A stretch of 64,000 nucleotides of DNA from Rhodopseudomonas pseudopalustris (GCF_900110435.1 NZ_FODT01000004.1:414012-478011), one strand, 5' to 3'; counted from the first letter of the stretch, positions 26,730 to 36,277 are shown. The notes: a model not told the origin generated them from the letters alone. Made by a program: numbers and translations.

Positions 26730-27806
26730 ATGCAGTTGATAATGCTGCATAATATGAGGTTTTTGTGGGAATTCGACGCCGTCGCTCCGACGGAAAGGTT
26801 ATCGTCTGGCCCCCTGACCGCCGTTGCGGCGGCCCTGCGATGTCCGCGCGCGCTGACGGCGCTCCTGTCCGCAGCCACGCTGTTCCTCGGTTTGCCCGGC
26901 GCTGTGCCGGCCTTCGCCGGGCAGGAGGAGCCCTTGCGCGCCGGGGGCAAACCGATCCTGGCATTGCCGACTGGCGGCAAGCCTTCGGGGAATGCCGCGG
27001 CCTCGGTTCATGCGGACGACGTCGACACGGAGCACATCTTCGGCTTCAGTATGGGGTCGGACATCGGGCGAACGGGCGAGGTCGAACTCGAGATGGAAAA
27101 TGTCGGGGCGTTTGGCAAGCGCGACGGCAGCTACGCGACGCTGGCGACGCTCAACCAGGTCAAATACACCCTGACTGATCGATTCCGGATTGCGCCGGGC
27201 TTTGCGATCGGCGCGCAGCGGATCGACGGCGTCGCGGGCTTCGACGATCGTCACCATGTCAGCTTTAACGGTGCGACGATGGAGTTCCGCTACAAGCTCG
27301 TCGACCGCGCGACCGCACCGTTCGGGCTGACGCTGCACGCGCAGCCGGGATGGAGTTGGGTCGACGACGCCAGTGGCCGGCGCGTCGAGCAATATGGCGG
27401 CGAGTTTGCGGCTCTGTTCGACCGGGAACTGGTCACCGATCGCTGGTTCGCCGCGTTCAACGTCTGGTATGCGACCGGCGTCACGCGCGAGCTTGCGACC
27501 GGCCTCAGCGCTCACGATTCCGAATTCGCGCTGCACGGCGCGCTGTCTTACCAGATAGAGCCGGGCCTGGTGGTCGGCGTCGGGACACGCTACCTGCGCA
27601 GCTATGCGGGCGGCGGACTCGACCGTCTCGCCGGCGAAGCGGTCTATGTCGGTCCGACCTTCTCCTACAATCTCACCCATACACTTGGGCTGTCGGGCAC
27701 CTGGCAGGTCCAGGTCGCGGGCCGCGCGATCGGCGACGGCCGGCGGTTCAACCTCGATCATTTCGAGCGCCATCAGGCGATGCTGCGGATCAACGCGCAT
27801 TTCTGA
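26730..27806 (+). CDS. Exported protein of unknown function, probable outer-membrane barrel
   Basis: A 358-residue protein with a late signal sequence (LTALLSAATLFLGLPGAVPAFAG, about residues 43-65). The mature part alternates short amphipathic strands with aromatic ends (YATLATLNQVKYTLTDRF, SYQIEPGLVVGVGTRYL) and ends in the phenylalanine-terminated INAHF, as in outer-membrane barrels. The start is uncertain: ATGs at 26730, 26742 and 26754 are in frame and GGAAGG precedes the first by three bases; upstream codons cross the terminator region. No enzyme motif was seen. Confidence 0.55.
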   Translation: MQLIMLHNMRFLWEFDAVAPTERLSSGPLTAVAAALRCPRALTALLSAATLFLGLPGAVPAFAGQEEPLRAGGKPILALPTGGKPSGNAAASVHADDVDTEHIFGFSMGSDIGRTGEVELEMENVGAFGKRDGSYATLATLNQVKYTLTDRFRIAPGFAIGAQRIDGVAGFDDRHHVSFNGATMEFRYKLVDRATAPFGLTLHAQPGWSWVDDASGRRVEQYGGEFAALFDRELVTDRWFAAFNVWYATGVTRELATGLSAHDSEFALHGALSYQIEPGLVVGVGTRYLRSYAGGGLDRLAGEAVYVGPTFSYNLTHTLGLSGTWQVQVAGRAIGDGRRFNLDHFERHQAMLRINAHF

Positions 27807-27936
27807 GCGACCGAAGGCGTTCTCACGCATGGCGCTGTTGCGGCGTCACCATAATCTGGTCCGATTCCGCAACTAAGCGTTGCGGCGTACGAACCCACGG
27901 GGGCGTTGGTCGTGCGCAGTGTCGCACCATTCGGAT

Positions 27937-29325
27937 ATGCCCATGCCCCTTGCCGCCGATCCGGCCGCTGTTCCGTCGTCCTCAACGAACTCGCATTCCG
28001 TCGGGGCACCAGTTCCCGCGTCGCTGTTGCTGTCGCGCGGCGTCGCCCGGCTCGAGGTGATGCTCAAGCTCACCACGGCGATCCTGGCGCTGGCCGCGGG
28101 CGTCTACACTTATCTCGGCGTGCGCGAGCTGCTCAACGGCAGCCCGACCACGGTGTTCTTCGCGGCGCTGATCTATTCGGTCGCGGTGTCGGTCGGCATC
28201 TACGCCTTCTGGGTGTTCCTGATGCAGTTCATGCCGCATGTCGTCGATCGAACCGGCCGCGCCTTGATGTTCGGCTGCATGATTCTCGGCTCGCTGATGA
28301 TCGTGGCAATGTCGTCCTGGTTGAACGCCTCGGCGCTGGCCGGCGCCGCCGCGATCCGCCAGCATCTGGCGATCACGGTGCAGAACTACACCCGCGATCT
28401 CGACGCCGCCAACACCAACGCGATCGCCGCGCAGGGGCTGCTGCCGGATATCCAGATCGCGTCGTCACGCTTTGCCAAGCTGGCCGACGCCGAACGCGCC
28501 GGCTCGCTCACGGGTACGTCAGGATCGGGCACGGTGGTGCAGCTTCTGACCCAGATGTCCGGCCAGCTCGACAGCCTCGGTAAGGAAGTCGAAGCTTCGG
28601 GCAAGCGCGTCTCGGCGCTGTTCGAGGAGGGCGGAAAACACCTCGCCAAGATGCGCGAGTTGGTGTCGGACCGCGGCCCGATCAGCGAGCGCAGCGACGG
28701 CTTCGCGACCGAATCCCTGGCGCTGATGGGAGTCATCGCCAATCTGCAGCAGACTTCGGTCGCGCCCGCAGTCAGGCGGGCGGCGACCTCGTTGTCGTCG
28801 TCGTTCATCGCGCCCGCGGCCGGCGGCCGCAGCGCCGATCTCGCCGAACGCCAGACGGCGGTGGTCGGCAAGGTCGAGAGCGCTATCGCGGCGCAGGCGG
28901 CGTCGCTCGCGGGCGCCGCGGACAAGATCCTCGCTATGCCGCGGATCGAGTCGGCGCGGTTCCAGGCGATGTCGCCGGCCGAAGCCGTGCTGCATTATGC
29001 CGGCGATTTCATTCCGAGTTGGGCTGGCGCGATCTCGATCGATCTGATGCCTGCGGTGCTGGTGCTGATCCTGTGCGTCGTACACGCCGCCATCCGGCGC
29101 GAGGGCCTGCCGGCAGCGAGCGCATCTGCGATGACCGCGGCCGAGATGATGACGGCGCTGAGGATGGCGCGCGAGGTCGAGCAGGCGAGCCGCGCCGCGC
29201 ATGCGCCGGTCGAGCCGGGGGTCAGCGAACCGGCCACGGCGCCGGCGGCGGCACCTGCCGAGCCGGCTGTCGCAGCGTTGGACGAGAACGTCACCGCGCT
29301 GTCGTCAGCGCGGCACGTCAAGTAA
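27937..29325 (+). CDS. Conserved multi-pass membrane protein of unknown function
   Basis: A 462-residue protein with three membrane helices near the N-terminus (about residues 50-135), a long soluble, mostly helical middle (QLLTQMSGQLDSLGKEVEASGKRVSALFEEGG) and one helix near residue 370 (LMPAVLVLILCVVHAAI). The C-terminal 60 residues are alanine/proline-rich. The coiled-coil-like middle resembles the sensing part of membrane-anchored signalling proteins, but no catalytic domain is present. Start ATG at 27937 or 27943. It precedes a protease-like gene by 13 bp, so the two probably form an operon. Confidence 0.6.
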   Translation: MPMPLAADPAAVPSSSTNSHSVGAPVPASLLLSRGVARLEVMLKLTTAILALAAGVYTYLGVRELLNGSPTTVFFAALIYSVAVSVGIYAFWVFLMQFMPHVVDRTGRALMFGCMILGSLMIVAMSSWLNASALAGAAAIRQHLAITVQNYTRDLDAANTNAIAAQGLLPDIQIASSRFAKLADAERAGSLTGTSGSGTVVQLLTQMSGQLDSLGKEVEASGKRVSALFEEGGKHLAKMRELVSDRGPISERSDGFATESLALMGVIANLQQTSVAPAVRRAATSLSSSFIAPAAGGRSADLAERQTAVVGKVESAIAAQAASLAGAADKILAMPRIESARFQAMSPAEAVLHYAGDFIPSWAGAISIDLMPAVLVLILCVVHAAIRREGLPAASASAMTAAEMMTALRMAREVEQASRAAHAPVEPGVSEPATAPAAAPAEPAVAALDENVTALSSARHVK

Positions 29326-29338
29326 GCGCGGTCGGTCG

Positions 29339-30160
29339 ATGGGCGGCATGGCGGAGCGCTTCCAGCAATGGATGGCCGGCAATCCGGACGATGCGGTGCT
29401 GCGCTTGCTGTTCCGTGGGCTGGTCGCAGTCTCGATCGGCGCCTTGGCGTTCGATCTCGCCAGCGCTAATGGCTGGATTGCGCCGGCGGATCTGGCGTCG
29501 ACGCCCGCCGAACAACGCGAGATCATGCCGGGCGATCTGCCGGCGCTGCCGGCGATCCTGTCGCCTTGGCTGCCGGGTGGCGATCGCCTCGCGCCGCTGC
29601 CGCAACCGGACGGCGTGCTCGGCAAGGGAATGACGTTCGAACTGGTCAGCGGTGGGCGGCTCACCGCCACCGGCACGATCACGCCCGGCACGGCCGAGGC
29701 TTTCGCCAAGGCGATCGAGCGTCATGGCGAGTACATCAAGACCGTGGTGCTGAATTCGCCGGGCGGCTCGGTCAGCGATGCGCTGACGATGGGGCGACTG
29801 ATCCGCGACCGCAAGCTCGCGACCTTCGTCGAGGCCGGCAGATATTGCGCGTCGTCCTGTCCACTGGTGTTCTTCGGTGGCGTCGAGCGCCGCGCCGGCG
29901 ACAAGGCCGCAATCGGTGTGCATCAGGTCTTCGCGGCGAAAACCGCGACGTCTGGCCCGATGCCCCGCGACGAGATGAGCGACGCGCAGCGAATCTCTGC
30001 GCGTTGCCAGCGTTATCTGGCCGACATGGGAATCGACCTTCAGGTCTGGATCCACGCAATGGAGACGCCGAAGGATCGGCTGTTCGTGTTCAAGCCGGAC
30101 GAGCTGAAAAAATTCGCCATCGTCACCGCCCAGCCGCCGGCGCCATCGCAGAAGCCGTAG
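29339..30160 (+). CDS. ClpP/crotonase-fold periplasmic protein (COG3904-like)
   Basis: A 273-residue protein with one N-terminal membrane helix (LFRGLVAVSIGALAFDLASA) and a soluble domain with VVLNSPGGSVSDALTMGRLIRD and CASSCPLVFFGGVERRAG. The first matches the oxyanion-hole strand of ClpP-like serine peptidases and the second has the serine at the expected nucleophile position in predicted periplasmic ClpP-like proteins. Peptidase activity is inferred. It directly follows the membrane protein gene at 27937 and probably functions with it. Start at 29339 or the ATG at 29348. Confidence 0.68.
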   Translation: MGGMAERFQQWMAGNPDDAVLRLLFRGLVAVSIGALAFDLASANGWIAPADLASTPAEQREIMPGDLPALPAILSPWLPGGDRLAPLPQPDGVLGKGMTFELVSGGRLTATGTITPGTAEAFAKAIERHGEYIKTVVLNSPGGSVSDALTMGRLIRDRKLATFVEAGRYCASSCPLVFFGGVERRAGDKAAIGVHQVFAAKTATSGPMPRDEMSDAQRISARCQRYLADMGIDLQVWIHAMETPKDRLFVFKPDELKKFAIVTAQPPAPSQKP

Positions 30161-30312
30161 CATCCCGCTCGCGGTCGCGTCGACGTGTCGCGGCTTTTCG
30201 CTCGGATTTCCATTCAAACAACACTTTTTGTGGGTGTCTTGCGCCGGGTTCCCGCAACTTTTGAAGTTCCTTGCGGTTATCGATCGACGGCAACGTTGCA
30301 TGAGGTTTCGAC

Positions 30313-30798
30313 ATGAAGAAGACAGCTCTGGTTCTTGGCGCTGCGGCCACCTTCGTGGTGGCGACAGCCTCGGCGCCTGCACAGGCGTATGACGGTTTCG
30401 GCCCCGGCCTGATCGGCGGGCTCGCAGCCGGCGCGCTGATCGCCGGCGTCGCGTCCAATTCCTACGCCTATGGTCCTGGTTACGGCTATTATGGCGGGGG
30501 GCCGTATTACCGATCGTCCTATTACGGTCCGCGATACGCCGGCTACTATGGCAGCCCGGGCTATTATGGCGGCGGTGGCTGGGGTTATGCCGGTCCGCGT
30601 TACTATGCCCGTCCGCGGGCAGTCTACTACGGCGGTGGCGGCTATTACCGAGGCGGTGGCTACTACCGAGGCGGCGGCTACTACCGGCCCTATGGCGGCT
30701 ATCGCCAGTCCTATGGTTACTACGGTGCGCCCGTGATCCGCGCCGGCCATATCGGCGGCCGGTTCGGACATGGTCATCATCATCATCGCCACTGGTAA
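30313..30798 (+). CDS. Exported glycine/tyrosine-rich low-complexity protein
   Basis: A 161-residue protein with a signal peptide (to about APAQAYD, residue 25), a short glycine-zipper-like hydrophobic segment (GLIGGLAAGALIAGVA) and then over 100 residues dominated by Gly and Tyr. Near the end, a unit reading YYRGGG is tandemly repeated three times, and the DNA there repeats accordingly. It ends in a polyhistidine cluster (GHGHHHHRHW). Such proteins are common in this lineage and of unknown role, perhaps envelope structural. A strong hairpin terminator follows. Confidence 0.72.
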   Translation: MKKTALVLGAAATFVVATASAPAQAYDGFGPGLIGGLAAGALIAGVASNSYAYGPGYGYYGGGPYYRSSYYGPRYAGYYGSPGYYGGGGWGYAGPRYYARPRAVYYGGGGYYRGGGYYRGGGYYRPYGGYRQSYGYYGAPVIRAGHIGGRFGHGHHHHRHW

Positions 30799-30841
30799 GC
30801 ACCGGGAAACTGCGCGGGATCGGCTCAGCCGATCTCGTGAA

Positions 30842-30878
30842 ACCGAAGGCGGTAGCGCACAGCGCTGCCGCCTTCGGT
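30842..30878 (+). terminator. Strong hairpin after the Gly/Tyr-rich gene
   Basis: A stem of about 17 bp (30842-30858 with 30862-30878, one G-T pair) with a three-base ACA loop, 43 bases after the stop. The tail TCGTTCT is only moderately T-rich. Probable terminator. Confidence 0.7.
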
Positions 30879-30913
30879 CGTTCTAGGCGCTTGTTCTTTC
30901 CTGGCGCGTGCCT

Positions 30914-31117
30914 AAAGCGTTTCCGGTTCTGATCGAATCAAACCGGAGCTCTATCTTTTGTTCTGACGCATTTTCTGCACGCGAACCGGTGTCCACTTCG
31001 CTCGAAAACGCTACAGAAAAAATTGACACCGAAATTGAACCCCGGTTTTCAGGAAATGATCATCCCCAAACAGGAGCTTGGATCAGGATGACGGTTCGAA
31101 GATCAGTCATCCTGATC
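30914..31117. repeat. Two adjacent dispersed-repeat-like palindromic elements
   Basis: The gap before the sensor kinase's 3' end holds no gene. 30914-31014 begins AAAGCGTTTCCGGTTC and ends CGAAAACGCT, with inner AACCGG/CCGG palindromes, a layout familiar from dispersed intergenic repeats of Bradyrhizobium-type genomes. 31040-31117 is a second unit ending in a perfect 12-bp inverted repeat, GATCAGGATGAC (31081-31092) and GTCATCCTGATC (31106-31117). The last bases form part of the kinase stop codon, so the hairpin may also end that transcript. Confidence 0.6.
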
Positions 31118-33234
31118 TAGATATGTGTCGTCTCTGCGCTTTGCAGCGCAAGGATCAGCGCCTTGCGCAACGTCTCCAGCGTGTAAGGCTTCTGCAGCAG
31201 CGGGAATCCTTCGCTCAGCGCGGATGCGCTGCGGTCGCTGTAACCCGAAGCCAGCACAACCGGCGTCTCCGGATGGTGTTCGCGGATCAGTCGCCCGAGT
31301 TCGAGCCCGCTCATTCCCGGCATCACGATGTCGCTGAACACCAGATCGATGTCCTTGCGCTTGTTGAGCAGATCGATCGCGTCTTCCGCAGAGCTGACTT
31401 TGACGACTGTGAAGCCGCATTGCTCCGCATAGTCGGTGGCGATTGCCGCCACATCCGGATGGTCCTCCACCAGCAGCAGCGTCGACGACTTCGCCTGCGC
31501 GGGCGCCGCATCGGGGACGTCGGGATCCTGTTCCGGGCGCTCCGTCGAACGCGGCAGGAAAAGGTCGAAGCGCGTGCCGCGACCGATGTGGCTGTCGACC
31601 GTGATCGCCCCATTCGACTGCTGAGCGAAGCCGTAGATCTGGCTGAGGCCGAGGCCGGTGCCGCGGTCGACCGGCTTGGTGGTGAAGAAAGGTTCGAAGA
31701 TGCGGTCGCGGATCTCTTCGGCAATGCCGAAGCCGGTGTCGGCGAATCCGAGAACGGCATAGTCGCCGGTCAGCCGGCGCGGCCCGAAGTTCTTCAGTGT
31801 CTCCGTCCTGATCGAAATCGTGATACGGCCGCCGTCCGGCATCGCATCGCGGGCGTTGAGCGCGAGGTTGAGCAGCGCGATCTCGAATTCATTGGGATCG
31901 ATCTGGACAATGATCGGTTCGTCAGGCGGATCGATTTCGATGGCGATGTCGCTGCGCACCGACTGGCGCAGGACGTCGGCGAATTTGGTGACGCTGTCAC
32001 CGAGGTCGACCAGCTTGGCCGCGACATTGTGGCGGCGCGAAAACGACAGCAATTGCCTGGTCAGGCCGGCGCCCTTGGCGACTGCGGAATCGATCATGTC
32101 GAAGGTCCGGCGGTCCTGCAGATCGTTGTGCCGCCGCCGTAGTTTCTGAACCGAACCGCCGACCACCATCAGGAGATTGTTGAAGTCATGCGCGACGCCG
32201 CCGGTGAGGCGGCCGAGCGATTCCAGGCGCTGGGATTGCTTCAGCGCGTTCTCGGCCACCTCGCGCCGGCTGGCTTCTTCATAGAGCCGGCGCGTTCGTG
32301 CGAGCGCGAGCATCACGATCGCAATCAGTGCGGCGGTGGCAGGCAGGCCGACCAGCAGATAGGCGCCGAGCTGCGACAGCCACGTTGTCCGGATCGCCTT
32401 GGTCTCCAGCCCTGCATACACATAGACGGGAAGTTTCGGCAGCTTGCGATAGGCGACGCGCCGCTCGATTCCGTCCAGCGGGGAGACCTGGGTCACGGTG
32501 CCCTCGATGCTGCCGGCGGTCATCGCGCTGCCGATCAGGCCGTCCGACTTCTCCGTCAGGTCGGGACGTTCGATGGCGGGGAAGCGGGCGAGGATGGCGC
32601 CGTCCTCGCGAACAAGCGCCGCATAGCTGCCGCTCTCGCGGCCGACCTTGGCGTAGAAGCGCTCGAAATACTCGGGCAGAATCGAAGTCTGGATCGCACC
32701 GGCGAAGCTGCCGTCCGGCGCGTTGCGGCGCACGCTGACGCTGAAGAACGGGGCGCCGCCATAGGGCGGGCGCGGCTGCAGCGCGCGGCCCACGAACAGG
32801 CCGATATCCTTGCCGACATGCGCTTTGAAGTAGTCGCGATCGGAGAATTGGGTTCGCGGCGACGGGTAAAGCAGGGTGTTGACCAGCGTCTGCCCGTCCT
32901 TGTCGAATATCCACATCGACTTGATCTGATCGGAGCCGCCAACCAATCGGTTCAGCCGGGCGTGAAGCGCGCCCTCATTGGCGCGGATCTGATCGTCCGT
33001 CATGTCGCGGATGACCTCGCCGGTTTCCGCGATCGAGCGCTCCACCGATTCGAAGATCTTCAGCGCATGTTCGGTGATGATGTCGCGGGTCTTGTCGATC
33101 TGCCCGTCGGCGCTGGCGTCGTTGGAGCGGTAGGCGAGCCAGGCCGCGTAACCGAACAGCGCCACCGGCAGCACCGCCGACGCGATCAGGATCGCGCGCA
33201 ACAGACGAAGCGAATCGCGTTGGGCCGTCAGCAT
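31117..33234 (-). CDS. Hybrid sensor histidine kinase with receiver domain
   Basis: A 705-residue membrane sensor. Helices at about 13-33 and 289-311 flank a periplasmic Cache-like sensing domain (residues 40-285, with FSDRDYFKAH and GGAPFFSVSVRR). The kinase core has the phosphoacceptor His349 in GGVAHDFNNLL, then N, G1 and G2 boxes (LNARDAMPDGG, FADTGFGI, GTGLGLSQIYG). The C-terminal receiver domain has LLLVEDHPD and phosphoacceptor Asp635 in SDIVMPGMSG. No DNA-binding regulator is adjacent, so this is an orphan hybrid kinase; its output partner is unknown. Confidence 0.9.
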   Translation of the reverse strand: MLTAQRDSLRLLRAILIASAVLPVALFGYAAWLAYRSNDASADGQIDKTRDIITEHALKIFESVERSIAETGEVIRDMTDDQIRANEGALHARLNRLVGGSDQIKSMWIFDKDGQTLVNTLLYPSPRTQFSDRDYFKAHVGKDIGLFVGRALQPRPPYGGAPFFSVSVRRNAPDGSFAGAIQTSILPEYFERFYAKVGRESGSYAALVREDGAILARFPAIERPDLTEKSDGLIGSAMTAGSIEGTVTQVSPLDGIERRVAYRKLPKLPVYVYAGLETKAIRTTWLSQLGAYLLVGLPATAALIAIVMLALARTRRLYEEASRREVAENALKQSQRLESLGRLTGGVAHDFNNLLMVVGGSVQKLRRRHNDLQDRRTFDMIDSAVAKGAGLTRQLLSFSRRHNVAAKLVDLGDSVTKFADVLRQSVRSDIAIEIDPPDEPIIVQIDPNEFEIALLNLALNARDAMPDGGRITISIRTETLKNFGPRRLTGDYAVLGFADTGFGIAEEIRDRIFEPFFTTKPVDRGTGLGLSQIYGFAQQSNGAITVDSHIGRGTRFDLFLPRSTERPEQDPDVPDAAPAQAKSSTLLLVEDHPDVAAIATDYAEQCGFTVVKVSSAEDAIDLLNKRKDIDLVFSDIVMPGMSGLELGRLIREHHPETPVVLASGYSDRSASALSEGFPLLQKPYTLETLRKALILALQSAETTHI

Positions 33235-33420
33235 GGGTCACGAGGGACGAAGTTTGCTGCCATTGGCTGTCAATTAAGCACCTTTCGCCATTGCAGGAAA
33301 CTGTTGTACGCCACCGGCAGGCATGGTGCTATTCCCAGAAGCAGTTGCCGTACACAGCGGCGATGATTCTGGTTTGATTCTGCGCGGACGCCTGCCGGAC
33401 CGCCGCACGAGGGGGTTGTC

Positions 33421-33735
33421 ATGCGCGCCTTGACTTTCGGGCTTCCGTTGCTGCTGCTCGCCGGCGTTTGCACTCCATCGTTCGCGGCTGACGCCGACAA
33501 CGGCGAAACGCTGGCCAAGCGCTGGTGCACCAGCTGCCACGTGGTTTCGGACGAGCAGCGCAAGGGCTCAGACCTCGCACCGTCTTTCGCCTCGATCGCG
33601 TCCCGGCCGGGTTTCGATGAGCATACGCTCGCCACCTTCCTGCTCGAACCGCATCCGAAAATGTCCGGGATGGCGCTGAGCCGCACCGAGACCAAGAACC
33701 TCGCCGCCTATATCGCCGAGCAGAAGCGGCCGTGA
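33421..33735 (+). CDS. Small c-type cytochrome
   Basis: A 104-residue periplasmic protein with a signal peptide ending near PSFAAD (residue 23) and one heme-binding motif, Cys36-Thr-Ser-Cys39-His40. The likely axial methionine is Met81 or Met84 in HPKMSGMAL, typical of class I cytochromes c. It has a strong start (GGGGG upstream of the ATG) and no obvious partner oxidoreductase. The gene is divergent from the sensor kinase with about 190 bp between. Confidence 0.88.
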   Translation: MRALTFGLPLLLLAGVCTPSFAADADNGETLAKRWCTSCHVVSDEQRKGSDLAPSFASIASRPGFDEHTLATFLLEPHPKMSGMALSRTETKNLAAYIAEQKRP

Positions 33736-33844
33736 GCCGAGCGCGCGTCGGCTGAACCACGCGCCTCTGTCAGCGTCTCGACGCAAGTGAGGTTGACACT
33801 TTCCCGGCATCTTCGCGGTCCTCGGACTGCTCGCGGGTGCAACA

Positions 33845-34984
33845 TTGACCAACTCTCTCTTCTATACCGCCGATCACATCGCCTTCCGCGACGTGATGCG
33901 CCGCTTCGTGCAAAAGGAGATCGAGCCTTACGCCACTGAGTGGGACGAGGCCGGCGGCTTTCCGCGCGAACTATACGAAAAGGCCGCGGCGATCGGACTG
34001 CTCGGTCTCGGCTTTCCGGAAGAATACGGCGGCACGCCGACCGACCAGTTCATGTGGATCGTGGCTACGCAGGAACTGGCGCGGGCCGGCGCCGGCGGCG
34101 TCAGCGCCAGCCTCAACAGCCATTCGATCGGCGCGCCGCCGATCGCGCGCGCGGGCTCCGCCGCACTGAAGGCGCGGGTGCTGCCCGAGATTCTGTCCGG
34201 CAAGAAGATCTCGGCACTGGCGATCACCGAACCGTCGGGCGGCTCCGACGTCGCCAATCTGCGCACCACCGCGAAGCGCGACGGGGACCACTACATCGTC
34301 AACGGCGAGAAGACCTTCATCACTTCGGGGATGCGCGCCGACTACATCACCACCGCGGTGCGGACCGGCGGTGACGGCCCCGGCGGCGTCAGCCTGCTGT
34401 TGATTCCGGGCGATACGCCCGGGCTGACGCGGACGTCCCTGAAGAAAATGGGCTGGTGGGCGTCCGATACCGCGACGCTGCATTTCGACAATTGCCGCGT
34501 GCCGGCCGGCAATCTGCTGGGGCAGGAAGGCGCCGGCTTCATGATCATCATGCTGAACTTCAACAGCGAGCGGCTGTCGATGGCGGCAGGCTGCATCGCC
34601 GCATCGCGGGTCTGCCTCGACGAGGCTTCGGCTTACGCGAAGGAGCGCGTGACCTTCGGCAAACCGCTGTCCAAGCATCAGGTGATTCGTCACAAGCTGG
34701 TCGACATGGCGCAGCGGATCGCGGCGTCGCAGGCGATGCTGGAGCTGCTGGCCTGGCGGGTGCAGCAGGGCGAAAGTCCGATCGCCGAAATTTGTATGCT
34801 GAAGAACCAGGCGACGCAGACCATGGCGTTCTGCGCATCCGAGGCGGTGCAGATCTTCGGCGGCGCCGGCTTCATGCGCGGCGTCAAGGTCGAGCGCATC
34901 TACCGCGAGGTCAAGGTCAACGCCATCGGCGGCGGCACCGAAGAGATCATGAAGGATCTCGCCAGCCGGCAGATGGGGCTTTAG
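33845..34984 (+). CDS. Acyl-CoA dehydrogenase (first copy)
   Basis: A 379-residue FAD enzyme that introduces an alpha-beta double bond into an acyl-CoA. Motifs: LAITEPSGGSDVANLRTTA (flavin and substrate contacts), ERVTFGKPLSKHQVIRHKLVD and QIFGGAGFMRG. The loop that carries the catalytic Glu in MCAD-type enzymes reads IGGGTEEI, so the base is probably Glu242 in NFNSERLSMA, as in isovaleryl-CoA and long-chain types. The start is a TTG at 33845 with a family-like N-terminus. First gene of a catabolic island. Confidence 0.9.
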   Translation: MTNSLFYTADHIAFRDVMRRFVQKEIEPYATEWDEAGGFPRELYEKAAAIGLLGLGFPEEYGGTPTDQFMWIVATQELARAGAGGVSASLNSHSIGAPPIARAGSAALKARVLPEILSGKKISALAITEPSGGSDVANLRTTAKRDGDHYIVNGEKTFITSGMRADYITTAVRTGGDGPGGVSLLLIPGDTPGLTRTSLKKMGWWASDTATLHFDNCRVPAGNLLGQEGAGFMIIMLNFNSERLSMAAGCIAASRVCLDEASAYAKERVTFGKPLSKHQVIRHKLVDMAQRIAASQAMLELLAWRVQQGESPIAEICMLKNQATQTMAFCASEAVQIFGGAGFMRGVKVERIYREVKVNAIGGGTEEIMKDLASRQMGL

Positions 34985-34995
34985 CGCCAAGGGGA

Positions 34996-35107
34996 GTCAT
35001 TCCGGGGCGCGCGCAGCGCGAAGCCGGAATCCCGCGGTGATAACCACGAACGACAACAACAACCGAGATTCCGTGTTCGCCCGCCTACGGCGTGCGCCCG
35101 GAATGAC
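34996..35107. repeat. Palindromic dispersed repeat, copy 1
   Basis: Begins GTCATTCCGGGGCGCGCG and ends GCGCCCGGAATGAC, with inner arms CCGGAATCCCG and CGAGATTCCG, so the whole element can fold back on itself. It fills the gap between the two acyl-CoA dehydrogenase genes. Related copies occur at 39051, 40828 and 45402. Confidence 0.8.
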
Positions 35108-35122
35108 CAGGGAAGAAATCAG

Positions 35123-36277
35123 ATGCTGTTCACTGCCGATCACGAAGAACCCCGCCGCATCCTGCAGAAATTCATCGCCGCCGAAATCAACCCCCATGTC
35201 GATGAATGGGAGAAGGCCGGCATCTTTCCGGCGCACGAACTGTTCAAGAAGCTCGGCGATCTCGGCTTTCTCGGGCTGAACAAGCCGGTTGAATATGGCG
35301 GGCAGGGACTTGATTACTCCTACGCGCTGATGATGGCCGAAGAGCTCGGCGCCATCAATTGCGGCGGCGTGCCGATGGCGATCGGCGTGCAGACCGACAT
35401 GGCGACGCCGGCGCTGGCGAAGTTCGGCTCCGACGCATTGCGTCGCGAGTTTCTGGCGCCCGCGATCGCCGGCGACATGGTCGCCTGCATCGGCGTGTCC
35501 GAGCCCGGAGCCGGCTCCGATGTCGCCGCAATCAAGACCACCGCGCGCTCCGACGGCGACGACTATGTCATCACCGGCGGCAAGATGTGGATCACCAACG
35601 GCACTCAGGCCGACTGGATTTGCCTGCTGTGCAACACCGGGGACGGCCCGATCCATCGCAACAAGTCGCTGATCTGCGTGCCGATGAACAGCAAGGGCGT
35701 CACCATCGCGCGCAAGCTCGACAAGATGGGGATGCATTCGTCCGACACCGCGCAGATTCACTTCGACGAGGTGCGGGTGCCGAAGCGCAACCGGATCGGC
35801 GAAGAGGGACTGGGATTCACCTATCAGATGGTGCAATTCCAGGAGGAGCGGCTATGGGGCGCGGCTGCCTGCCTGAAGGCGCACGAGGGAACGATCCAGG
35901 AGACGATCGAGTACACCCGCAACCGCAAGGCGTTCGGCAAGCCGCTGCTCGACAATCAGGTGATCCATTTCCGACTCGCCGAATTGCAGACCGAGGTCGA
36001 ATTGCTGCGTGCGCTGGTGTATCGCGCCGCCGAAGCGCTGGTCGCCGGTCAGGACGTCACGCAACTCGCGACGATGGCCAAGCTCCGCGCCGGCCGGCTC
36101 GGCCGCGAACTACCGGATGCCTGCCTGCAATTCTGGGGTGGCATGGGATTCATGAACGAGACGCTGGTCAGCCGTTCCTATCGCGACTCGCGCCTGACGT
36201 CGATCGGCGGCGGGGCCGACGAAGTGATGCTCGGCATCCTGTGCAAGATGATGGGGACGCTGCCAGGGAAACAGTGA
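35123..36277 (+). CDS. Acyl-CoA dehydrogenase (second copy)
   Basis: A 384-residue FAD-dependent acyl-CoA dehydrogenase, clearly diverged from the first copy. Motifs: IGVSEPGAGSDVAAIKTTA, RKAFGKPLLDNQVIHFRLAE and CLQFWGGMGFMNE. The catalytic base is again probably Glu242 (QEERLWGA), because the alternative position is IGGGADEV. Two non-identical dehydrogenases in one cluster suggest either two dehydrogenation steps or two chain types. A GGGAAGAAATC sequence precedes the ATG. Confidence 0.9.
   Translation: MLFTADHEEPRRILQKFIAAEINPHVDEWEKAGIFPAHELFKKLGDLGFLGLNKPVEYGGQGLDYSYALMMAEELGAINCGGVPMAIGVQTDMATPALAKFGSDALRREFLAPAIAGDMVACIGVSEPGAGSDVAAIKTTARSDGDDYVITGGKMWITNGTQADWICLLCNTGDGPIHRNKSLICVPMNSKGVTIARKLDKMGMHSSDTAQIHFDEVRVPKRNRIGEEGLGFTYQMVQFQEERLWGAAACLKAHEGTIQETIEYTRNRKAFGKPLLDNQVIHFRLAELQTEVELLRALVYRAAEALVAGQDVTQLATMAKLRAGRLGRELPDACLQFWGGMGFMNETLVSRSYRDSRLTSIGGGADEVMLGILCKMMGTLPGKQ

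Noticed and set aside
30313..30798. CRISPR-like or satellite repeat because of tandem GGCGGTGGC-type units
   Set aside because: The repeats are in frame inside a gene with signal peptide and terminator and encode YYRGGG units; there are no unique spacers.
34996..35107. CRISPR array or IS-element ends for the GTCATTCCGG repeats
   Set aside because: Copies are kilobases apart, palindromic and variable, with no spacers of constant length, no transposase and no target duplication seen.
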